The notes under the pieces were generated by a model that saw only the letters and a program-made list of their open reading frames with translations, was not told the DNA's origin and did not search any database. From assembly GCF_905120345.1 (NCBI RefSeq), contig NZ_CAJHOA010000002.1:467459-531458 (forward strand): a DNA stretch of 64,000 bases, read 5' to 3'. Position 1 is the first letter of the stretch; each line of letters starts with the position of its first letter. Both the position numbers and the translations under genes were made by a program. The DNA is from Denitrificimonas caeni. Its GTDB lineage: Bacteria; Pseudomonadota; Gammaproteobacteria; Pseudomonadales; Pseudomonadaceae. Positions 1-9,377 of the stretch are shown one piece after another.

Positions 1-90
1 GCAACGTTATGGCAAGAGTACTTAGATACGCTCAGCACCGCAGGACGCTCACGTGATCCGAGTGAGTCGGTTGTTCGGATGATGCTTTAA
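1..90 (+). CDS. 3' end of a DUF971 family protein (partial)
   Basis: An open frame runs from the first base to a TAA at 88-90 and ends in a peptide containing LWQEYLDTLSTAGRSRDP. This resembles the C-terminus of the DUF971 proteins (gamma-butyrobetaine hydroxylase N-terminal-like domain), which in Pseudomonas lie just before the pha cluster and the ubiE block. Only 29 residues are present, so the call rests on a short match plus synteny. The molecular role of stand-alone DUF971 proteins is not established. Confidence 0.55.
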   Translation, partial: ATLWQEYLDTLSTAGRSRDPSESVVRMML

Positions 91-172
91 TCAGCGAGTA
101 CGCCGCAGCACCGCGAAGTAACCACTCATAGCCTTATACGCGACCTCGGTCACGTACGCACGGCTCACAGCT

Positions 173-186
173 CACAGCTCGCTGTG
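173..186. terminator. Small hairpin between DUF971 and PHA-system genes
   Basis: CACAGC and GCTGTG form a perfect 6-bp stem around TC, followed on the plus strand by a short TTTAT. It lies between two convergent genes and could end transcription from either side. The U-tract is weak, so this is tentative. Confidence 0.3.
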
Positions 187-213
187 TTTATCAAAAACAT
201 TGCACCCAGCGTT

Positions 214-489
214 TTATGCCAATTGCTTGTCTAAAGCCTCTTCAATTTCACGCTTAATGGTGCCACTGAGTGCTGACAGCAATAAACCCAGCTTAAGACT
301 GACACAGACCTTAGCATCATCCACAGCAATCGTACCCTGTGCACCCGTACGACGAAACTCCAGGGTATCACCCACCCAACGGTAACTGACGTCATATTGC
401 TTAGCCAGACGCTCAGCCAGCTGTTGCGCCTGCTCGCGCGCACCAGCACGACCCAAGTGGTGTTGTCGCTCAACTACAATTTTACTCAT
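214..489 (-). CDS. Polyhydroxyalkanoic acid system family protein
   Basis: A 91-residue cytoplasmic protein resembling the short PHA granule-region family (PHA_gran_rgn) that in Pseudomonas sits between the phasin genes phaF/phaI and ubiE. It opens with MSKIVVERQHHLG; the family is small, basic and without membrane segments. A Shine-Dalgarno (AGGAGA on the minus strand, near 494-499) supports the start. It is divergent from ubiE. No PHA synthase, depolymerase, PhaD or phasin gene lies between it and the DUF971 end, so here it is an orphan. Its biochemical role is unknown in the family and should not be read as proof of PHA synthesis. Confidence 0.7.
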   Translation of the reverse strand: MSKIVVERQHHLGRAGAREQAQQLAERLAKQYDVSYRWVGDTLEFRRTGAQGTIAVDDAKVCVSLKLGLLLSALSGTIKREIEEALDKQLA

Positions 490-524
490 ATCTATCTCCT
501 AACGCGTTGCCCAACAGCGAGTAT

Positions 525-541
525 CTGTACATATTGTACAG
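525..541. promoter_or_regulatory. 17-bp palindrome in divergent intergenic region
   Basis: CTGTACATATTGTACAG is a perfect inverted repeat with 7-bp arms and a 3-bp centre, between the PHA-system gene and ubiE. It looks like a dimeric repressor operator. It resembles LexA half-sites (CTGT/ACAG), but the spacing is one base longer than the usual 16-bp SOS box, so the binding protein is not assigned. Confidence 0.4.
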
Positions 542-547
542 GCGATA

Positions 548-572
548 TTGACGCTAATCTGTCCAGCGTCAA
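548..572. repeat. Inverted repeat upstream of ubiE
   Basis: TTGACGCT and AGCGTCAA form perfect 8-bp arms around 9 bases. On either strand the arm could supply a -35-like TTGACG, but no convincing -10 follows at the right distance. It could be an operator or a leader hairpin. Confidence 0.4.
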
Positions 573-628
573 GACAAACTGCGCTGTGGGTATTAGAATG
601 TTCGATAATCTGTCTAAGGTGAAGTTTT

Positions 629-1399
629 ATGAGCAATCCACATCAGCCCAATAGTAATGAGCCCACCACCCACTTCGGCTTTGAAAATGTTCCTGAAAGT
701 CAGAAAGCAGAAAAAGTTGCTGAAGTGTTTCATTCTGTGGCTGCCCGTTATGACATTATGAATGACGTGCTTTCTGGTGGCATGCACCGTTTATGGAAAC
801 GTTTCACCATCGAACTTTCGGGTGTGCGTCGCGGCAATAAAGTGCTCGATATTGCCGGCGGCACAGGCGATCTCGCACGTAAGTTTTCCAGTCTTGTCGG
901 CCCTGAAGGCCAAGTAGTATTGGCTGACATTAATGCCTCAATGCTCAAAGTAGGCCGTGATCGTCTGCTCGATAAAGGTGTGGCAAACAATATCCGCTTT
1001 GTTCAAGCCGATGCCGAAAAACTGCCTTTCCCAGATAATCACTTTGATGTCGTGACCATTGCCTTTGGTTTACGTAATGTCACTCATAAAGAAGAAGCCT
1101 TACGCTCGATGCTCCGCGTACTAAAGCCGGGCGGGCGTTTACTGGTGCTGGAGTTTTCTAAACCGAGCAACCCACTGCTGTCTAAGTTTTACGATGCGTA
1201 CTCATTTAAATTTATGCCGCTGGCTGGCAAGTTGATTACCGATGATGCCGACAGCTACCGCTATCTTGCTGAATCCATTCGTATGCACCCGGATCAAGAA
1301 ACGTTAAAAGCGATGATGAACGATGCGGGCTTTGAACGAGTGACCTTTCACAATATGACCGGCGGTATTGTCGCACTGCACCGCGGAATCAAACCCTAA
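629..1399 (+). CDS. ubiE: Ubiquinone/menaquinone C-methyltransferase UbiE
   Basis: This 256-residue SAM-dependent methyltransferase adds the C-methyl group to the demethyl quinone precursor in ubiquinone (and, where present, menaquinone) synthesis. The SAM-binding glycine motif [13 protein letters not shown] is near residue 75, followed by the [10 protein letters not shown] motif typical of UbiE. Length matches the family. AAGGTG precedes the ATG. It starts the ubiE-ubiJ-ubiB run and its stop overlaps the ubiJ start by one base, the arrangement seen in Pseudomonas and Escherichia. Ubiquinone feeds the respiratory chains, including those that serve denitrification. Confidence 0.96.
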   Translation: MSNPHQPNSNEPTTHFGFENVPESQKAEKVAEVFHSVAARYDIMNDVLSGGMHRLWKRFTIELSGVRRGNKVLDIAGGTGDLARKFSSLVGPEGQVVLADINASMLKVGRDRLLDKGVANNIRFVQADAEKLPFPDNHFDVVTIAFGLRNVTHKEEALRSMLRVLKPGGRLLVLEFSKPSNPLLSKFYDAYSFKFMPLAGKLITDDADSYRYLAESIRMHPDQETLKAMMNDAGFERVTFHNMTGGIVALHRGIKP

Positions 1400-2016
1400 T
1401 GCTGACCCAGTTTGCTTTAGCCAGTGCCGAACGGGCAGTTAATCATGTGCTCAGTTTAGACAGCAGAGCACAAGCACGCCTCGCGCCTTTAGCAGGAAAA
1501 GTCATTGCGATAGTCTGCAGCATGCCAGCCGTCACGGTCTATCTGATCCCGTTAGAGACGGGCATACAGCTGGCCAAAGAATGGCAGGCGCCAGCTGACT
1601 GTACTTTAAGCGCACCAGCTAAACTGCTGCTAAAGCTCGTCACCAGTACCGATAAAAGCACAGTGCTACACCATCCTGATGTTAGCCTCGACGGCAACAG
1701 TGCACTCCTGATGGAACTCGCAGATATCCTACAAAGCCTTGAGCTGGACTGGGAGTATGAAGTATCACGCTGGCTCGGCCCTGTCCCAACAGCCCTGCTC
1801 AGCGGCCACTTACGTAGCCGCAGCCGTTGGTTGTTACAGTCAGCACAAAGCCTGCATTTAAATGCCGCCGACTATTTGGCTGAAGAGTCGCGCGCCCTGG
1901 TGGGGCATATTGAAGCAGATATGCGCTTTAGTGAAATAGACCAGCTGACACTTGATTTAGACCGTCTTGATGCTCGCATTGCGCTCTTACTTAAACGGAA
2001 CCAAAAGCCTCTATGA
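1399..2016 (+). CDS. ubiJ: Ubiquinone biosynthesis accessory factor UbiJ
   Basis: A 205-residue protein in the conserved place between ubiE and ubiB. UbiJ family members have an N-terminal SCP2-like lipid-binding domain and a charged helical C-terminus; here the last ~40 residues are rich in Glu, Asp, Arg and Leu (for example [16 protein letters not shown]), consistent with a coiled coil. Known UbiJ acts with UbiK to organise the soluble Ubi enzyme complex and hold the hydrophobic intermediates. It overlaps ubiE by one base and ubiB by four (ATGA), so coupled translation is likely. Confidence 0.9.
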   Translation: MLTQFALASAERAVNHVLSLDSRAQARLAPLAGKVIAIVCSMPAVTVYLIPLETGIQLAKEWQAPADCTLSAPAKLLLKLVTSTDKSTVLHHPDVSLDGNSALLMELADILQSLELDWEYEVSRWLGPVPTALLSGHLRSRSRWLLQSAQSLHLNAADYLAEESRALVGHIEADMRFSEIDQLTLDLDRLDARIALLLKRNQKPL

Positions 2017-3590
2017 AGCTGCTTGCCATCCGCCGACTCTGGCGCATTTTACGTGTCACCATCCGTTATCGTCTGGATGACCTGCTCTTTGCTCTGCCCT
2101 TACCTTGGCATTTGCGTATCTTGCAGGTTCTAATGCCTTGGCGCTGGTTACCCCGCAGCAGCAACCCTATGAAGCGCGGTGAAGCATTACGTTTAGCACT
2201 GGAGGATCTAGGGCCAGTGTTTATTAAATTTGGCCAAATCCTCTCGACCCGGCGTGATTTATTGCCGCCGGATATTGCTGATGAAATGGCAAAGCTACAA
2301 GATCAAGTTCCGCCCTTCTCATCAGAGCAGTCCATGAAACTGATTGAAGAGCAGCTCGGCGCGCCAATTAGTGAAGTTTTTAGTACTTTTTCCAGCATTC
2401 CATTGGCATCTGCTTCGATTGCTCAAGTGCACGCTGCACAACTCAAAACTGGCGAAGACGTAGTGGTTAAAGTGATTCGACCAGGCTTAAAACCAATCAT
2501 TGCTCAAGACATTGCTTGGCTCTTCACATTGGCCAGTTTAGCTGAACGCGCCTCACCAGACGCACGCCGTTTGCGTCCTAAAGAAGTGGTCAGTGATTAC
2601 GAAAAAACTATCTATGATGAGCTGGACTTGCTACGAGAAGCAGCGAATACCAGCCAGTTACGTCGTAACTTTAGCGGTTCTTCATTGCTCTATGTGCCGC
2701 AGATTTATTGGCAATGGAGCCGTCCAAAAGTCTTGGTGATGGAGCGTATTTACGGTATTCCAGTCACCGATATGGCCGCATTAGTTGATCAGGGTACCGA
2801 TCTTAAGAAATTGGCTGAGCGCGGTGTAGAAATTTTTTTCACTCAGGTTTTTCGCGACAGTTTCTTTCATGCTGATATGCACCCTGGTAATATTTTTGTC
2901 AGCACCCACACCCCATGGGATCCGCAGTATATTGCTATTGACTGTGGCATCATTGGTTCGCTGACACCAGAAGATCAAGATTATCTAGCGCGTAACTTAT
3001 TGGCATTTTTCAAGCGTGACTACCGTAAAGTCGCGCAACTGCATATTGATTCCGGCTGGGTGCCCAGTGATACCCGCATCAATGAGTTTGAAGCGGCGAT
3101 TCGTACCGTCTGTGAGCCTATTTTTGAACGACCGTTAAAAGAAATTTCTTTTGGTCATCTCTTATTACATCTGTTCCAAACCGCGCGACGCTTTAATATG
3201 GAAGTGCAGCCGCAACTGGTTTTGTTGCAAAAAACCTTGTTAAACATCGAAGGCTTAGGTCGTCAGTTGTACCCTGATCTTGATCTGTGGAGTACCGCGC
3301 AGCCTTATTTAGAACGCTGGATGCGCGAACGCTATATGCCCAAGCATGTGCTGAGCAATCTGCAGCAACAAATTGAGAAACTGCCACACTTAGCCCATAT
3401 GGCACGCGATAGCTTTGAAAAATTCAGCACAAATTCTGTGCAACCTGCCGCACCTCAGCTATGGTTGAATCGACTTTTAGGTGCAGGATTATTAGTGGCC
3501 AGCGCACAACTGGGCTTAGCCCTAGAGTTGCACGCTTGGCCTGCTTGGTTAATGCTAGGGACTGGCCTCAGTTTAGTCTTACGTCGTTAG
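2013..3590 (+). CDS. ubiB: Ubiquinone biosynthesis regulatory protein kinase-like UbiB
   Basis: A 525-residue ABC1/ADCK/UbiB-family atypical kinase needed for ubiquinone synthesis. The family KxGQ motif is visible as [11 protein letters not shown] near residue 72, the nucleotide-site lysine as VVKVIRPG, and the catalytic-loop-like segment as HADMHPGNI near residue 288. The C-terminus (about 490-525) has two hydrophobic stretches that would anchor it in the inner membrane. The start overlaps the ubiJ stop in an ATGA. UbiB proteins show ATPase activity; a true protein substrate is not established. Confidence 0.95.
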   Translation: MKLLAIRRLWRILRVTIRYRLDDLLFALPLPWHLRILQVLMPWRWLPRSSNPMKRGEALRLALEDLGPVFIKFGQILSTRRDLLPPDIADEMAKLQDQVPPFSSEQSMKLIEEQLGAPISEVFSTFSSIPLASASIAQVHAAQLKTGEDVVVKVIRPGLKPIIAQDIAWLFTLASLAERASPDARRLRPKEVVSDYEKTIYDELDLLREAANTSQLRRNFSGSSLLYVPQIYWQWSRPKVLVMERIYGIPVTDMAALVDQGTDLKKLAERGVEIFFTQVFRDSFFHADMHPGNIFVSTHTPWDPQYIAIDCGIIGSLTPEDQDYLARNLLAFFKRDYRKVAQLHIDSGWVPSDTRINEFEAAIRTVCEPIFERPLKEISFGHLLLHLFQTARRFNMEVQPQLVLLQKTLLNIEGLGRQLYPDLDLWSTAQPYLERWMRERYMPKHVLSNLQQQIEKLPHLAHMARDSFEKFSTNSVQPAAPQLWLNRLLGAGLLVASAQLGLALELHAWPAWLMLGTGLSLVLRR

Positions 3591-3642
3591 CAACATGCGG
3601 TTTTTCTAGACACTTAACAACACGACAGTTATTGAGAATACT

Positions 3643-4032
3643 ATGAGCAACTGGTTAGACGAAATAAAATGGGACAGCGACGGCCTGATTCCCGCCATCG
3701 CCCAAGACTACAAAACCAATCGCGTTTTAATGGTAGCGTGGCTGAACCGCGAATCGCTGGAACTGACTGTTAAAGAACAACGCGCAATTTATTGGTCACG
3801 CTCACGGCAAAAACTCTGGCGTAAAGGTGAAGAATCCGGACATATTCAGCAACTACATGAAGTACGCCTAGACTGTGATGCTGATGTTATTATTCTGCGA
3901 GTGGAGCAAATTGGTGATATTGCTTGCCATACCGGTCGCCACAGCTGCTTTTATCGTGTATTAAATGATGGTCAATGGCAGGTAGTAGAACCTGTTATAA
4001 AAAATCCACATGATATCTATCAAGGCTTATAA
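3643..4032 (+). CDS. hisI: Phosphoribosyl-AMP cyclohydrolase HisI
   Basis: A 129-residue cytoplasmic enzyme that opens the adenine ring of phosphoribosyl-AMP in the third step of histidine synthesis. Metal-binding residues appear in LDCDADV (near residue 80) and in the two downstream cysteines of [13 protein letters not shown]. The neighbouring [17 protein letters not shown] segment is the family signature. The hisE gene follows two bases later. In enterics the two activities are fused; here they are separate, as in Pseudomonas. Confidence 0.96.
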   Translation: MSNWLDEIKWDSDGLIPAIAQDYKTNRVLMVAWLNRESLELTVKEQRAIYWSRSRQKLWRKGEESGHIQQLHEVRLDCDADVIILRVEQIGDIACHTGRHSCFYRVLNDGQWQVVEPVIKNPHDIYQGL

Positions 4033-4034
4033 GC

Positions 4035-4370
4035 ATGACTGACGATATTCTGCGCCGTGTAGCACAGGTCATTGACTCTCGCAAAGGCGCTGAGCCAAAC
4101 ACGTCCTACGTTGCAAGCCTGCACCATAAAGGCTTAAATAAAATCTTGGAGAAGGTCGGCGAAGAAGCGGTAGAAACCATCCTTGCGGCAAAAGATGCAG
4201 CCAGCTCGGGTGATAACAGCGACGTTATTTATGAAACAGCAGATCTCTGGTTTCATAGTTTAGTCATGCTATCTGCTTTAAACTTAGAGCCACAAGCTGT
4301 ACTTGATGAGCTTGAGCGGCGTTTTGGCTTATCAGGTCACGCAGAAAAAGCGGCTCGCACAACCACTTAA
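4035..4370 (+). CDS. hisE: Phosphoribosyl-ATP pyrophosphatase HisE
   Basis: A 111-residue all-alpha NTP pyrophosphohydrolase (MazG-like superfamily) that converts phosphoribosyl-ATP to phosphoribosyl-AMP, the second step of histidine synthesis. The helix motif [15 protein letters not shown] and the later ETADLWFH supply the acidic metal ligands. It directly follows hisI with a two-base gap, so the two consecutive pathway steps are co-expressed, and it is followed by tatA with a short spacer. Confidence 0.95.
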   Translation: MTDDILRRVAQVIDSRKGAEPNTSYVASLHHKGLNKILEKVGEEAVETILAAKDAASSGDNSDVIYETADLWFHSLVMLSALNLEPQAVLDELERRFGLSGHAEKAARTTT

Positions 4371-4395
4371 TTATTTGCATTTTGGAGTACATATC

Positions 4396-4632
4396 ATGGG
4401 CGGTATTAGCGTTTGGCAACTACTGATTATTCTCGCAATCGTTATTGTTTTGTTTGGTACCAAGCGTCTTAAAGGCGTTGGTTCTGACCTCGGTGACGCG
4501 ATTAAAGGCTTCCGCAAAGCAGTCGACACCGGTGAGGAAAAACCAACTGAGACGGTACAGAAGTCCGAAGCGACTGGACAGACTTTTGACGCCACGGCAC
4601 AACATATCGAAGAACCTTCTTCTAAAAAATGA
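4396..4632 (+). CDS. tatA: Sec-independent translocase subunit TatA
   Basis: A 78-residue protein with one N-terminal membrane helix ([16 protein letters not shown]), the conserved [14 protein letters not shown] hinge and amphipathic helix, then a hydrophilic tail. TatA oligomers form the export path for folded twin-arginine substrates. I chose the ATG at 4396, preceded by TTTGGAG, because it gives the usual TatA N-terminus; upstream in-frame starts would lie inside hisE. First gene of tatABC. Likely substrates in this window include NosZ. Confidence 0.95.
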   Translation: MGGISVWQLLIILAIVIVLFGTKRLKGVGSDLGDAIKGFRKAVDTGEEKPTETVQKSEATGQTFDATAQHIEEPSSKK

Positions 4633-4640
4633 GTTAATCC

Positions 4641-4967
4641 ATGTTTGATATTGGCTTTTCTGAACTGATCCTGATTGGCGTCGTTGCTCTCTTGGTGCTT
4701 GGCCCTGATCGTTTACCTGGTGCAGCACGGGTTGCAGGGCTATGGCTGGGCCGTATCAAACGCAGTTTTAACAATATAAAAGAAGATGTCGAGCGTGAAC
4801 TGGGCGCGGATGAGATTCGCCGTGAGCTGCATAACGAAGGGATTTTAGAAAAAGAGCGTAAAATGCTCAAGGATACTGCCAGTAAAGCTAATAAAATGCT
4901 GAGCGATAAACCACTAGAGACCTTACTAAAAGACAGTAATAGCGCAGATAAAGAGCAGCCCTTATGA
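4641..4967 (+). CDS. tatB: Sec-independent translocase subunit TatB
   Basis: A 108-residue protein beginning [21 protein letters not shown], the TatB membrane helix with its conserved glutamate, then the [11 protein letters not shown] hinge and a long charged amphipathic region. TatB with TatC recognises twin-arginine signal peptides. It lies 8 bases after tatA and overlaps tatC by 4 bases. The tail is shorter than in E. coli TatB. Confidence 0.94.
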   Translation: MFDIGFSELILIGVVALLVLGPDRLPGAARVAGLWLGRIKRSFNNIKEDVERELGADEIRRELHNEGILEKERKMLKDTASKANKMLSDKPLETLLKDSNSADKEQPL

Positions 4968-5767
4968 GTACACCCCAACAGCCAGACACGACCATGCCAT
5001 TGGTTGCTCATCTGACCGAGCTGCGCACACGTTTATTACGTTGCGTAGTGTCTATCTTGGTGATTTTTGCGAGCCTGTTTTATTTCGCTCAAGACATTTA
5101 TGCCTTAGTCTCGGCACCTTTACGGGCGTATCTACCGGAAGGCGCAACGATGATTGCAACGGGCGTTGCGTCGCCGTTCCTGACACCTTTTAAACTCACT
5201 ATGGTGGTTTCGCTGTTTCTCAGCATGCCAGTGATTTTACAGCAAATCTGGGGTTTTATTGCACCAGGTTTATACAAACATGAGAAACGCATTGCAATAC
5301 CACTGCTGATTTCCAGTGTTATTTTATTTTATGCCGGCATGGCTTTTGCCTACTTTGTCGTGTTCCCCATTATGTTTGGCTTCTTTGCCAGCGTGACCCC
5401 ACAAGGGGTCGAGATGATGACGGATATTGGCCAGTATTTAGACTTTGTTTTAACTTTATTTTTTGCCTTTGGCGTTGCCTTTGAAATCCCCATTGCCACT
5501 TTCTTACTGGTGTGGATGGGTATCGTTGACGTCGCAACCTTGCGCAAAAGTCGTCCTTATGTAGTCGTGGGTTGTTTTTTTGTTGGAATGGTACTGACTC
5601 CACCTGATATTTTCTCGCAAACCCTACTGGCCATCCCCATGTGGTTCCTATTTGAAGTGGGTGTGCTGTTTGGTGGCATTATTCAAAAAGAGCGTGAGGC
5701 GAAGGCGGCTGAAGAGTCTGAGTCAGATACCAATAACGATGACCAAACGCCTTCAGTTCAATCATGA
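4964..5767 (+). CDS. tatC: Sec-independent translocase subunit TatC
   Basis: A 267-residue inner-membrane protein with six predicted transmembrane helices. The family motif [11 protein letters not shown] lies near the N-terminus, next to the twin-arginine signal binding site. The C-terminal ~25 residues are a charged cytoplasmic tail rich in Glu, Asp and Asn. It overlaps tatB (4 bases) and rsmE (ATGA). Confidence 0.96.
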   Translation: MSTPQQPDTTMPLVAHLTELRTRLLRCVVSILVIFASLFYFAQDIYALVSAPLRAYLPEGATMIATGVASPFLTPFKLTMVVSLFLSMPVILQQIWGFIAPGLYKHEKRIAIPLLISSVILFYAGMAFAYFVVFPIMFGFFASVTPQGVEMMTDIGQYLDFVLTLFFAFGVAFEIPIATFLLVWMGIVDVATLRKSRPYVVVGCFFVGMVLTPPDIFSQTLLAIPMWFLFEVGVLFGGIIQKEREAKAAEESESDTNNDDQTPSVQS

Positions 5768-6471
5768 ATTTACTGCTGCTCAATGACGCTGATTTTATCG
5801 CGGCGGATCGGGTACGTATTACTGACCGCCGTTTACAGCACCTCAACAGTGTCAATAAAGCCAGCATCGGACAAACTCTGCGCGCGGGTCGCCTAGGTGG
5901 CTTGCAAGGTCAAGCCACGATATTGTCGATTACTCAGGAAGCGGCAGAGTTACAGATTAGCCTGCAAGACAATCCCCCCGCAAAACTTCCCCTGACCCTA
6001 CTGCTAGCGTTGCCTCGTCCAAAAATGCTGCGACGCACCCTGCAAACCATTGCCAGCATGGGCGTAGATAAGCTGGTGTTAATTAATAGTTACCGAGTGG
6101 AAAAAAGTTTTTGGCAAACACCTTTTTTACACCTCGATGCGATCACTGAACAACTGATTTTAGGTTTGGAACAAGCACGCGATACAGTGTTGCCAGAAGT
6201 CATATTAGCCAAGCGTTTTAAGCCGTTTGTCGAGGATCAACTGCCCGCTATTGCTGCTAACACGCACGGTTTAATCGCGCACCCTGGTAACTACCCTGAG
6301 TGCCCAAGAGCACTGAGTGAAGCTGTCACCTTAGCCATTGGCCCAGAAGGTGGTTGGATTCCTTATGAAGTTGAGTTGCTGAGCAAAGCCGGACTGCAAC
6401 CTGTACAACTCGGTGAGCGTATTTTACGCGTCGAAACAGCCGTGCCTGCGCTGTTAGCACGGCTATTTTAA
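5764..6471 (+). CDS. rsmE: 16S rRNA (uracil1498-N3)-methyltransferase RsmE
   Basis: A 235-residue SPOUT-class methyltransferase that methylates U1498 of 16S rRNA in the assembled 30S subunit. An N-terminal PUA-like domain (about 1-70) is followed by the knotted SAM domain, with [12 protein letters not shown] near residue 193 and [12 protein letters not shown] near 218. Length is normal. It is translationally coupled to tatC, as in Pseudomonas, where a different gene usually follows. Confidence 0.95.
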   Translation: MNLLLLNDADFIAADRVRITDRRLQHLNSVNKASIGQTLRAGRLGGLQGQATILSITQEAAELQISLQDNPPAKLPLTLLLALPRPKMLRRTLQTIASMGVDKLVLINSYRVEKSFWQTPFLHLDAITEQLILGLEQARDTVLPEVILAKRFKPFVEDQLPAIAANTHGLIAHPGNYPECPRALSEAVTLAIGPEGGWIPYEVELLSKAGLQPVQLGERILRVETAVPALLARLF

Positions 6472-6581
6472 ATGTCTACATCACTAAAGCTTTGCGCTGC
6501 AACCTCTGTTTATAGCATTCACTAACGAGTTTCAGTCTAGTGAGTCATGGCTCAATCCTAGCGCTCTACCGACTAAAGCGC

Positions 6582-6613
6582 TTGACGCTATAGTCTTTAT
6601 AATGGTCTTTAGT
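6582..6613 (+). promoter_or_regulatory. MerR-type metal-responsive promoter of the P-type ATPase
   Basis: TTGACG (6582-6587) is followed after 20 bases by TTTAGT (6608-6613). The spacer contains CTATAGT and TATAATGG, close to the operators of CadR/PbrR/ZntR-type MerR regulators, whose promoters have over-long 19-20 bp spacers. The ATPase start lies 33 bases further on. No merR-like gene is nearby, so the regulator would be encoded elsewhere. An 8-bp inverted repeat (GACTAAAG at 6571, CTTTAGTC at 6607) brackets the element. Confidence 0.5.
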
Positions 6614-6646
6614 CAGTAGTCAAACATCATCTCGATTGGAGTCGCT

Positions 6647-8818
6647 ATGAAATCCTGCAAAACGGAGTGCGGCATAGACAACACGCAACCTAGATCTTCC
6701 ACAAAAAAAGACGCTACACATATCACCAGTGTCTTTATCATTACCGAAATGGACTGTCCCACCGAAGAGCAGCTGATTCGTAGCAAGCTGGCGACTGTAT
6801 CGGGTATTAGCGCAGTAGAGTTTAATCTGATGCGGCGCCAGCTCACCGTCAGTCATGCAGAGTCTGCTCTTGCAACAATTATGAGCGCTCTAGAGAGCAT
6901 CGGATTTAGACCACAGCTGCAACACGAGCAGAGCAACAGCAGTGCACTTCATCAGCCGCAGTCAGCACGCTGGCCGCTCATTATTGCTGGTATAGCCGCT
7001 ACTGCCGCTGAGGTCTTAGACTGGAGACTGGACGGTACGCATTGGAGTACCGTGGTCCTCACCCTTGTAGTGTTATTCACGGTTGGCTTACCGGTGTTAA
7101 AAAAAGGCTGGATTGCCATTCGTACTGGCAATCTAAATATTAATGCCTTAATGACGATTGCTGTAACCGGCGCACTCTTTATCGGCCACTGGCCGGAAGC
7201 AGCGATGGTCACTTTCTTATTTGCCCTCGCAGAATGGATTGAGGCGAAGTCACTCGATCGCGCCCGTTACGCAATTCATAGCGTGTTAGAACTGGCGCCA
7301 GAAACCGCGCTCATTTTAGTTGAGCAACAGTGGCAAACACAATCTGCTGACGAGGTCGTTATTGGCACCCGAGTGCGCTTACAACCGGGCGAGCGTGTGC
7401 CCTTAGATGGCATTGTGGTCAGTGGCAACTCAACGGTTAATCAAGCTCCCATTACCGGTGAAAGCTTACCGGTTGAAAAGAGCATCGACAGTCCGCTATT
7501 TGCCGGCAGTATCAATATGCAAGGTGCTCTGGAGTACACCACCACAGCGACGCGAGATAACTCAACACTAGCACGGATTATCCATGCGGTTGAAGAAGCG
7601 CAAGTCAGTCGTGCGCCAACCCAACGTTTTATTGATCGCTTTGCCAAAGTTTACACGCCAATCGTGGTCGGTATTGCCTGTTTGGTCGCCATCGTACCCC
7701 CTCTACTTTTTGCCGGATTGTGGTCGGTCTGGTTGTATAAGGCGCTGGTGTTATTAGTTATCGCTTGCCCTTGTGCACTGGTCATCTCTACTCCGGTCGC
7801 CGTCGTCAGCGCTCTCACTCAAGCAGCCCGCCAGGGGATTTTAATTAAAGGTGGTGTCTTTTTAGAGCAAGGTAAAGCGCTGACGACATTAGCCTTCGAT
7901 AAAACAGGCACCCTCACCCATGGCACGCCCGTATTGACGCAAACACTGCTGCTGCATGATGCACATAGCAACGCTAAGCATTTAGCCGCTAGCCTCGCCA
8001 CACGTTCCGACCACCCAGTCTCCAAAGCCATTGAGCATGCGTTTATAGACCAGCAAGACCACTGGTATGAAGTCAGTGACTTCCAAGCCCTACTGGGACG
8101 CGGCAGTAGCGGCATAATCAATGGCACACGCTATTACTTAGGTAACCAGCGTCTCATCAAAGAATTGAAGATTGATTCAGAGCATTTCGAAAAGCAACTA
8201 CAAACTCTTGAGCAGCAAGGACAAAGCGTCGTGATGCTGGCCAGCGAGAGCGACGTCATCGCCTGCTTTGCGGTCGCGGACACCTTGCGTGAACAAGCTG
8301 CTGAGGCCATTGCACAACTGCACGCGCTAGGTGTACACACGTTAATGCTCAGCGGTGATAATCAGCACACAGCGAACGCTATTGCCGCACAAGTGGGCAT
8401 TCAACAAGCCACCGGTGAGATGCTACCCGAAGATAAACAACGCACCGTGCAGCAACTGCAAAGCAACGCGCAGCAGGTTGTGGGCATGGTCGGTGATGGT
8501 ATTAACGATGCGCCAGCCTTAGCCCAAGCTAATATCAGTTTTGCCATGGCTGCAGCCGGTTCAGATAGTGCAGTTGAGGCAGCCAATATTGCCTTAATGG
8601 ATGCTGACTTACGCAAAATCCCACAATTTATTCGCTTATCGCAGCACACAAGTACGATTCTTAAACAAAATATCAGCTTTGCTTTGGTGATTAAATTAAT
8701 ATTTTTAGTGTTGGCCATCAGCGGTCAAGCCACAATGTGGATGGCCGTATTTGCTGATCTGGGCGCCAGCTTATTGGTGATTATCAATAGTTTACGTTTA
8801 TTGAAAAAGCGCTTTTAA
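6647..8818 (+). CDS. Heavy-metal P1B-type ATPase (Zn/Cd/Pb exporter, CadA/ZntA-like)
   Basis: A 723-residue P1B-type ATPase. The N-terminal ferredoxin-like metal domain (about 25-85) carries MDCPTEE instead of the classical two-cysteine loop, a variant common in pseudomonad Zn/Cd pumps; extra cysteines sit at the extreme N-terminus (SCKTEC). Six to eight membrane helices follow, with the CPC metal site in ACPCALVIS near residue 375, the phosphorylation site DKTGTLT near 420 and GDGINDAP near 617. The CPC motif and the metal domain favour Zn, Cd or Pb over Cu. GGAG precedes the ATG, and a MerR-type promoter lies upstream. Substrate range is inferred. Confidence 0.9.
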   Translation: MKSCKTECGIDNTQPRSSTKKDATHITSVFIITEMDCPTEEQLIRSKLATVSGISAVEFNLMRRQLTVSHAESALATIMSALESIGFRPQLQHEQSNSSALHQPQSARWPLIIAGIAATAAEVLDWRLDGTHWSTVVLTLVVLFTVGLPVLKKGWIAIRTGNLNINALMTIAVTGALFIGHWPEAAMVTFLFALAEWIEAKSLDRARYAIHSVLELAPETALILVEQQWQTQSADEVVIGTRVRLQPGERVPLDGIVVSGNSTVNQAPITGESLPVEKSIDSPLFAGSINMQGALEYTTTATRDNSTLARIIHAVEEAQVSRAPTQRFIDRFAKVYTPIVVGIACLVAIVPPLLFAGLWSVWLYKALVLLVIACPCALVISTPVAVVSALTQAARQGILIKGGVFLEQGKALTTLAFDKTGTLTHGTPVLTQTLLLHDAHSNAKHLAASLATRSDHPVSKAIEHAFIDQQDHWYEVSDFQALLGRGSSGIINGTRYYLGNQRLIKELKIDSEHFEKQLQTLEQQGQSVVMLASESDVIACFAVADTLREQAAEAIAQLHALGVHTLMLSGDNQHTANAIAAQVGIQQATGEMLPEDKQRTVQQLQSNAQQVVGMVGDGINDAPALAQANISFAMAAAGSDSAVEAANIALMDADLRKIPQFIRLSQHTSTILKQNISFALVIKLIFLVLAISGQATMWMAVFADLGASLLVIINSLRLLKKRF

Positions 8819-8891
8819 TCGACGCTCAGACTATTATCGATTGCAACCATAGCGCTAAAAGCTCGGGCAGTCATCGATGCATCAACGCGTT

Positions 8892-8926
8892 CTGCGCGGC
8901 AGCTGTTGTCTAACAGTACTGCGCAG
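8892..8926. terminator. Hairpin between convergent ATPase and dtd genes
   Basis: CTGCGC and GCGCAG arms close an imperfect stem whose inner part also pairs (CTGTT with AACAG) around GTCT. It sits between two convergent stops and probably serves both. The plus-strand side has only a short ATTT after it. Confidence 0.45.
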
Positions 8927-8933
8927 ATTTGAG

Positions 8934-9377
8934 CTAGACCTCCAGCATAAAGGTCACTGGCCCATCATTTATCAACTGTACTTGCATATCTGCAGCAAAC
9001 TGTCCTGCCTGCACAGTACTATGGCGTTGCTGTGCCAAAGTGACCAATTGTTTAAACAACTCTTGCGCTTGCGCCGGTGTCGCAGCAGTAGAGAACCCTG
9101 GACGCAAACCACTGCGGGTATCAGCAGCTAAAGTAAACTGCGAAACCAACAGTAAACCACCTTGTGTATCCGTTAAAGAGTGGTTCATTCGCCCCTGCTC
9201 ATCAGCAAAAACCCGATAATTAAGCAGTTTATGCAGCATTTTCTCAATGCTTTGCTGATTATCCTGCGGTTCAATACCGATCAAAACCAACAAACCATCC
9301 GCAATGCGTGCCACCTCAAGGTTTTCAATACTAACGCTGGCTTGGCTAACCCGCTGCAATAATGCTTTCACGTCCAC
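8934..9377 (-). CDS. dtd: D-aminoacyl-tRNA deacylase Dtd
   Basis: A 147-residue cytoplasmic editing enzyme that hydrolyses D-amino acids (classically D-Tyr) and glycine mis-attached to tRNA. The two active-site signatures are plain: SQFTLAADT near residue 78 and NDGPVTF near 137 (Gly-cisPro dipeptide). Length matches the family. It is monocistronic, convergent with the metal ATPase gene. Confidence 0.95.
   Translation of the reverse strand: MDVKALLQRVSQASVSIENLEVARIADGLLVLIGIEPQDNQQSIEKMLHKLLNYRVFADEQGRMNHSLTDTQGGLLLVSQFTLAADTRSGLRPGFSTAATPAQAQELFKQLVTLAQQRHSTVQAGQFAADMQVQLINDGPVTFMLEV

Noticed and set aside
6582..6603. Simple sigma-70 promoter TTGACG with TATAAT for the ATPase
   Set aside because: The spacing is only 10 bases; the MerR-type reading with a 20-base spacer fits better.
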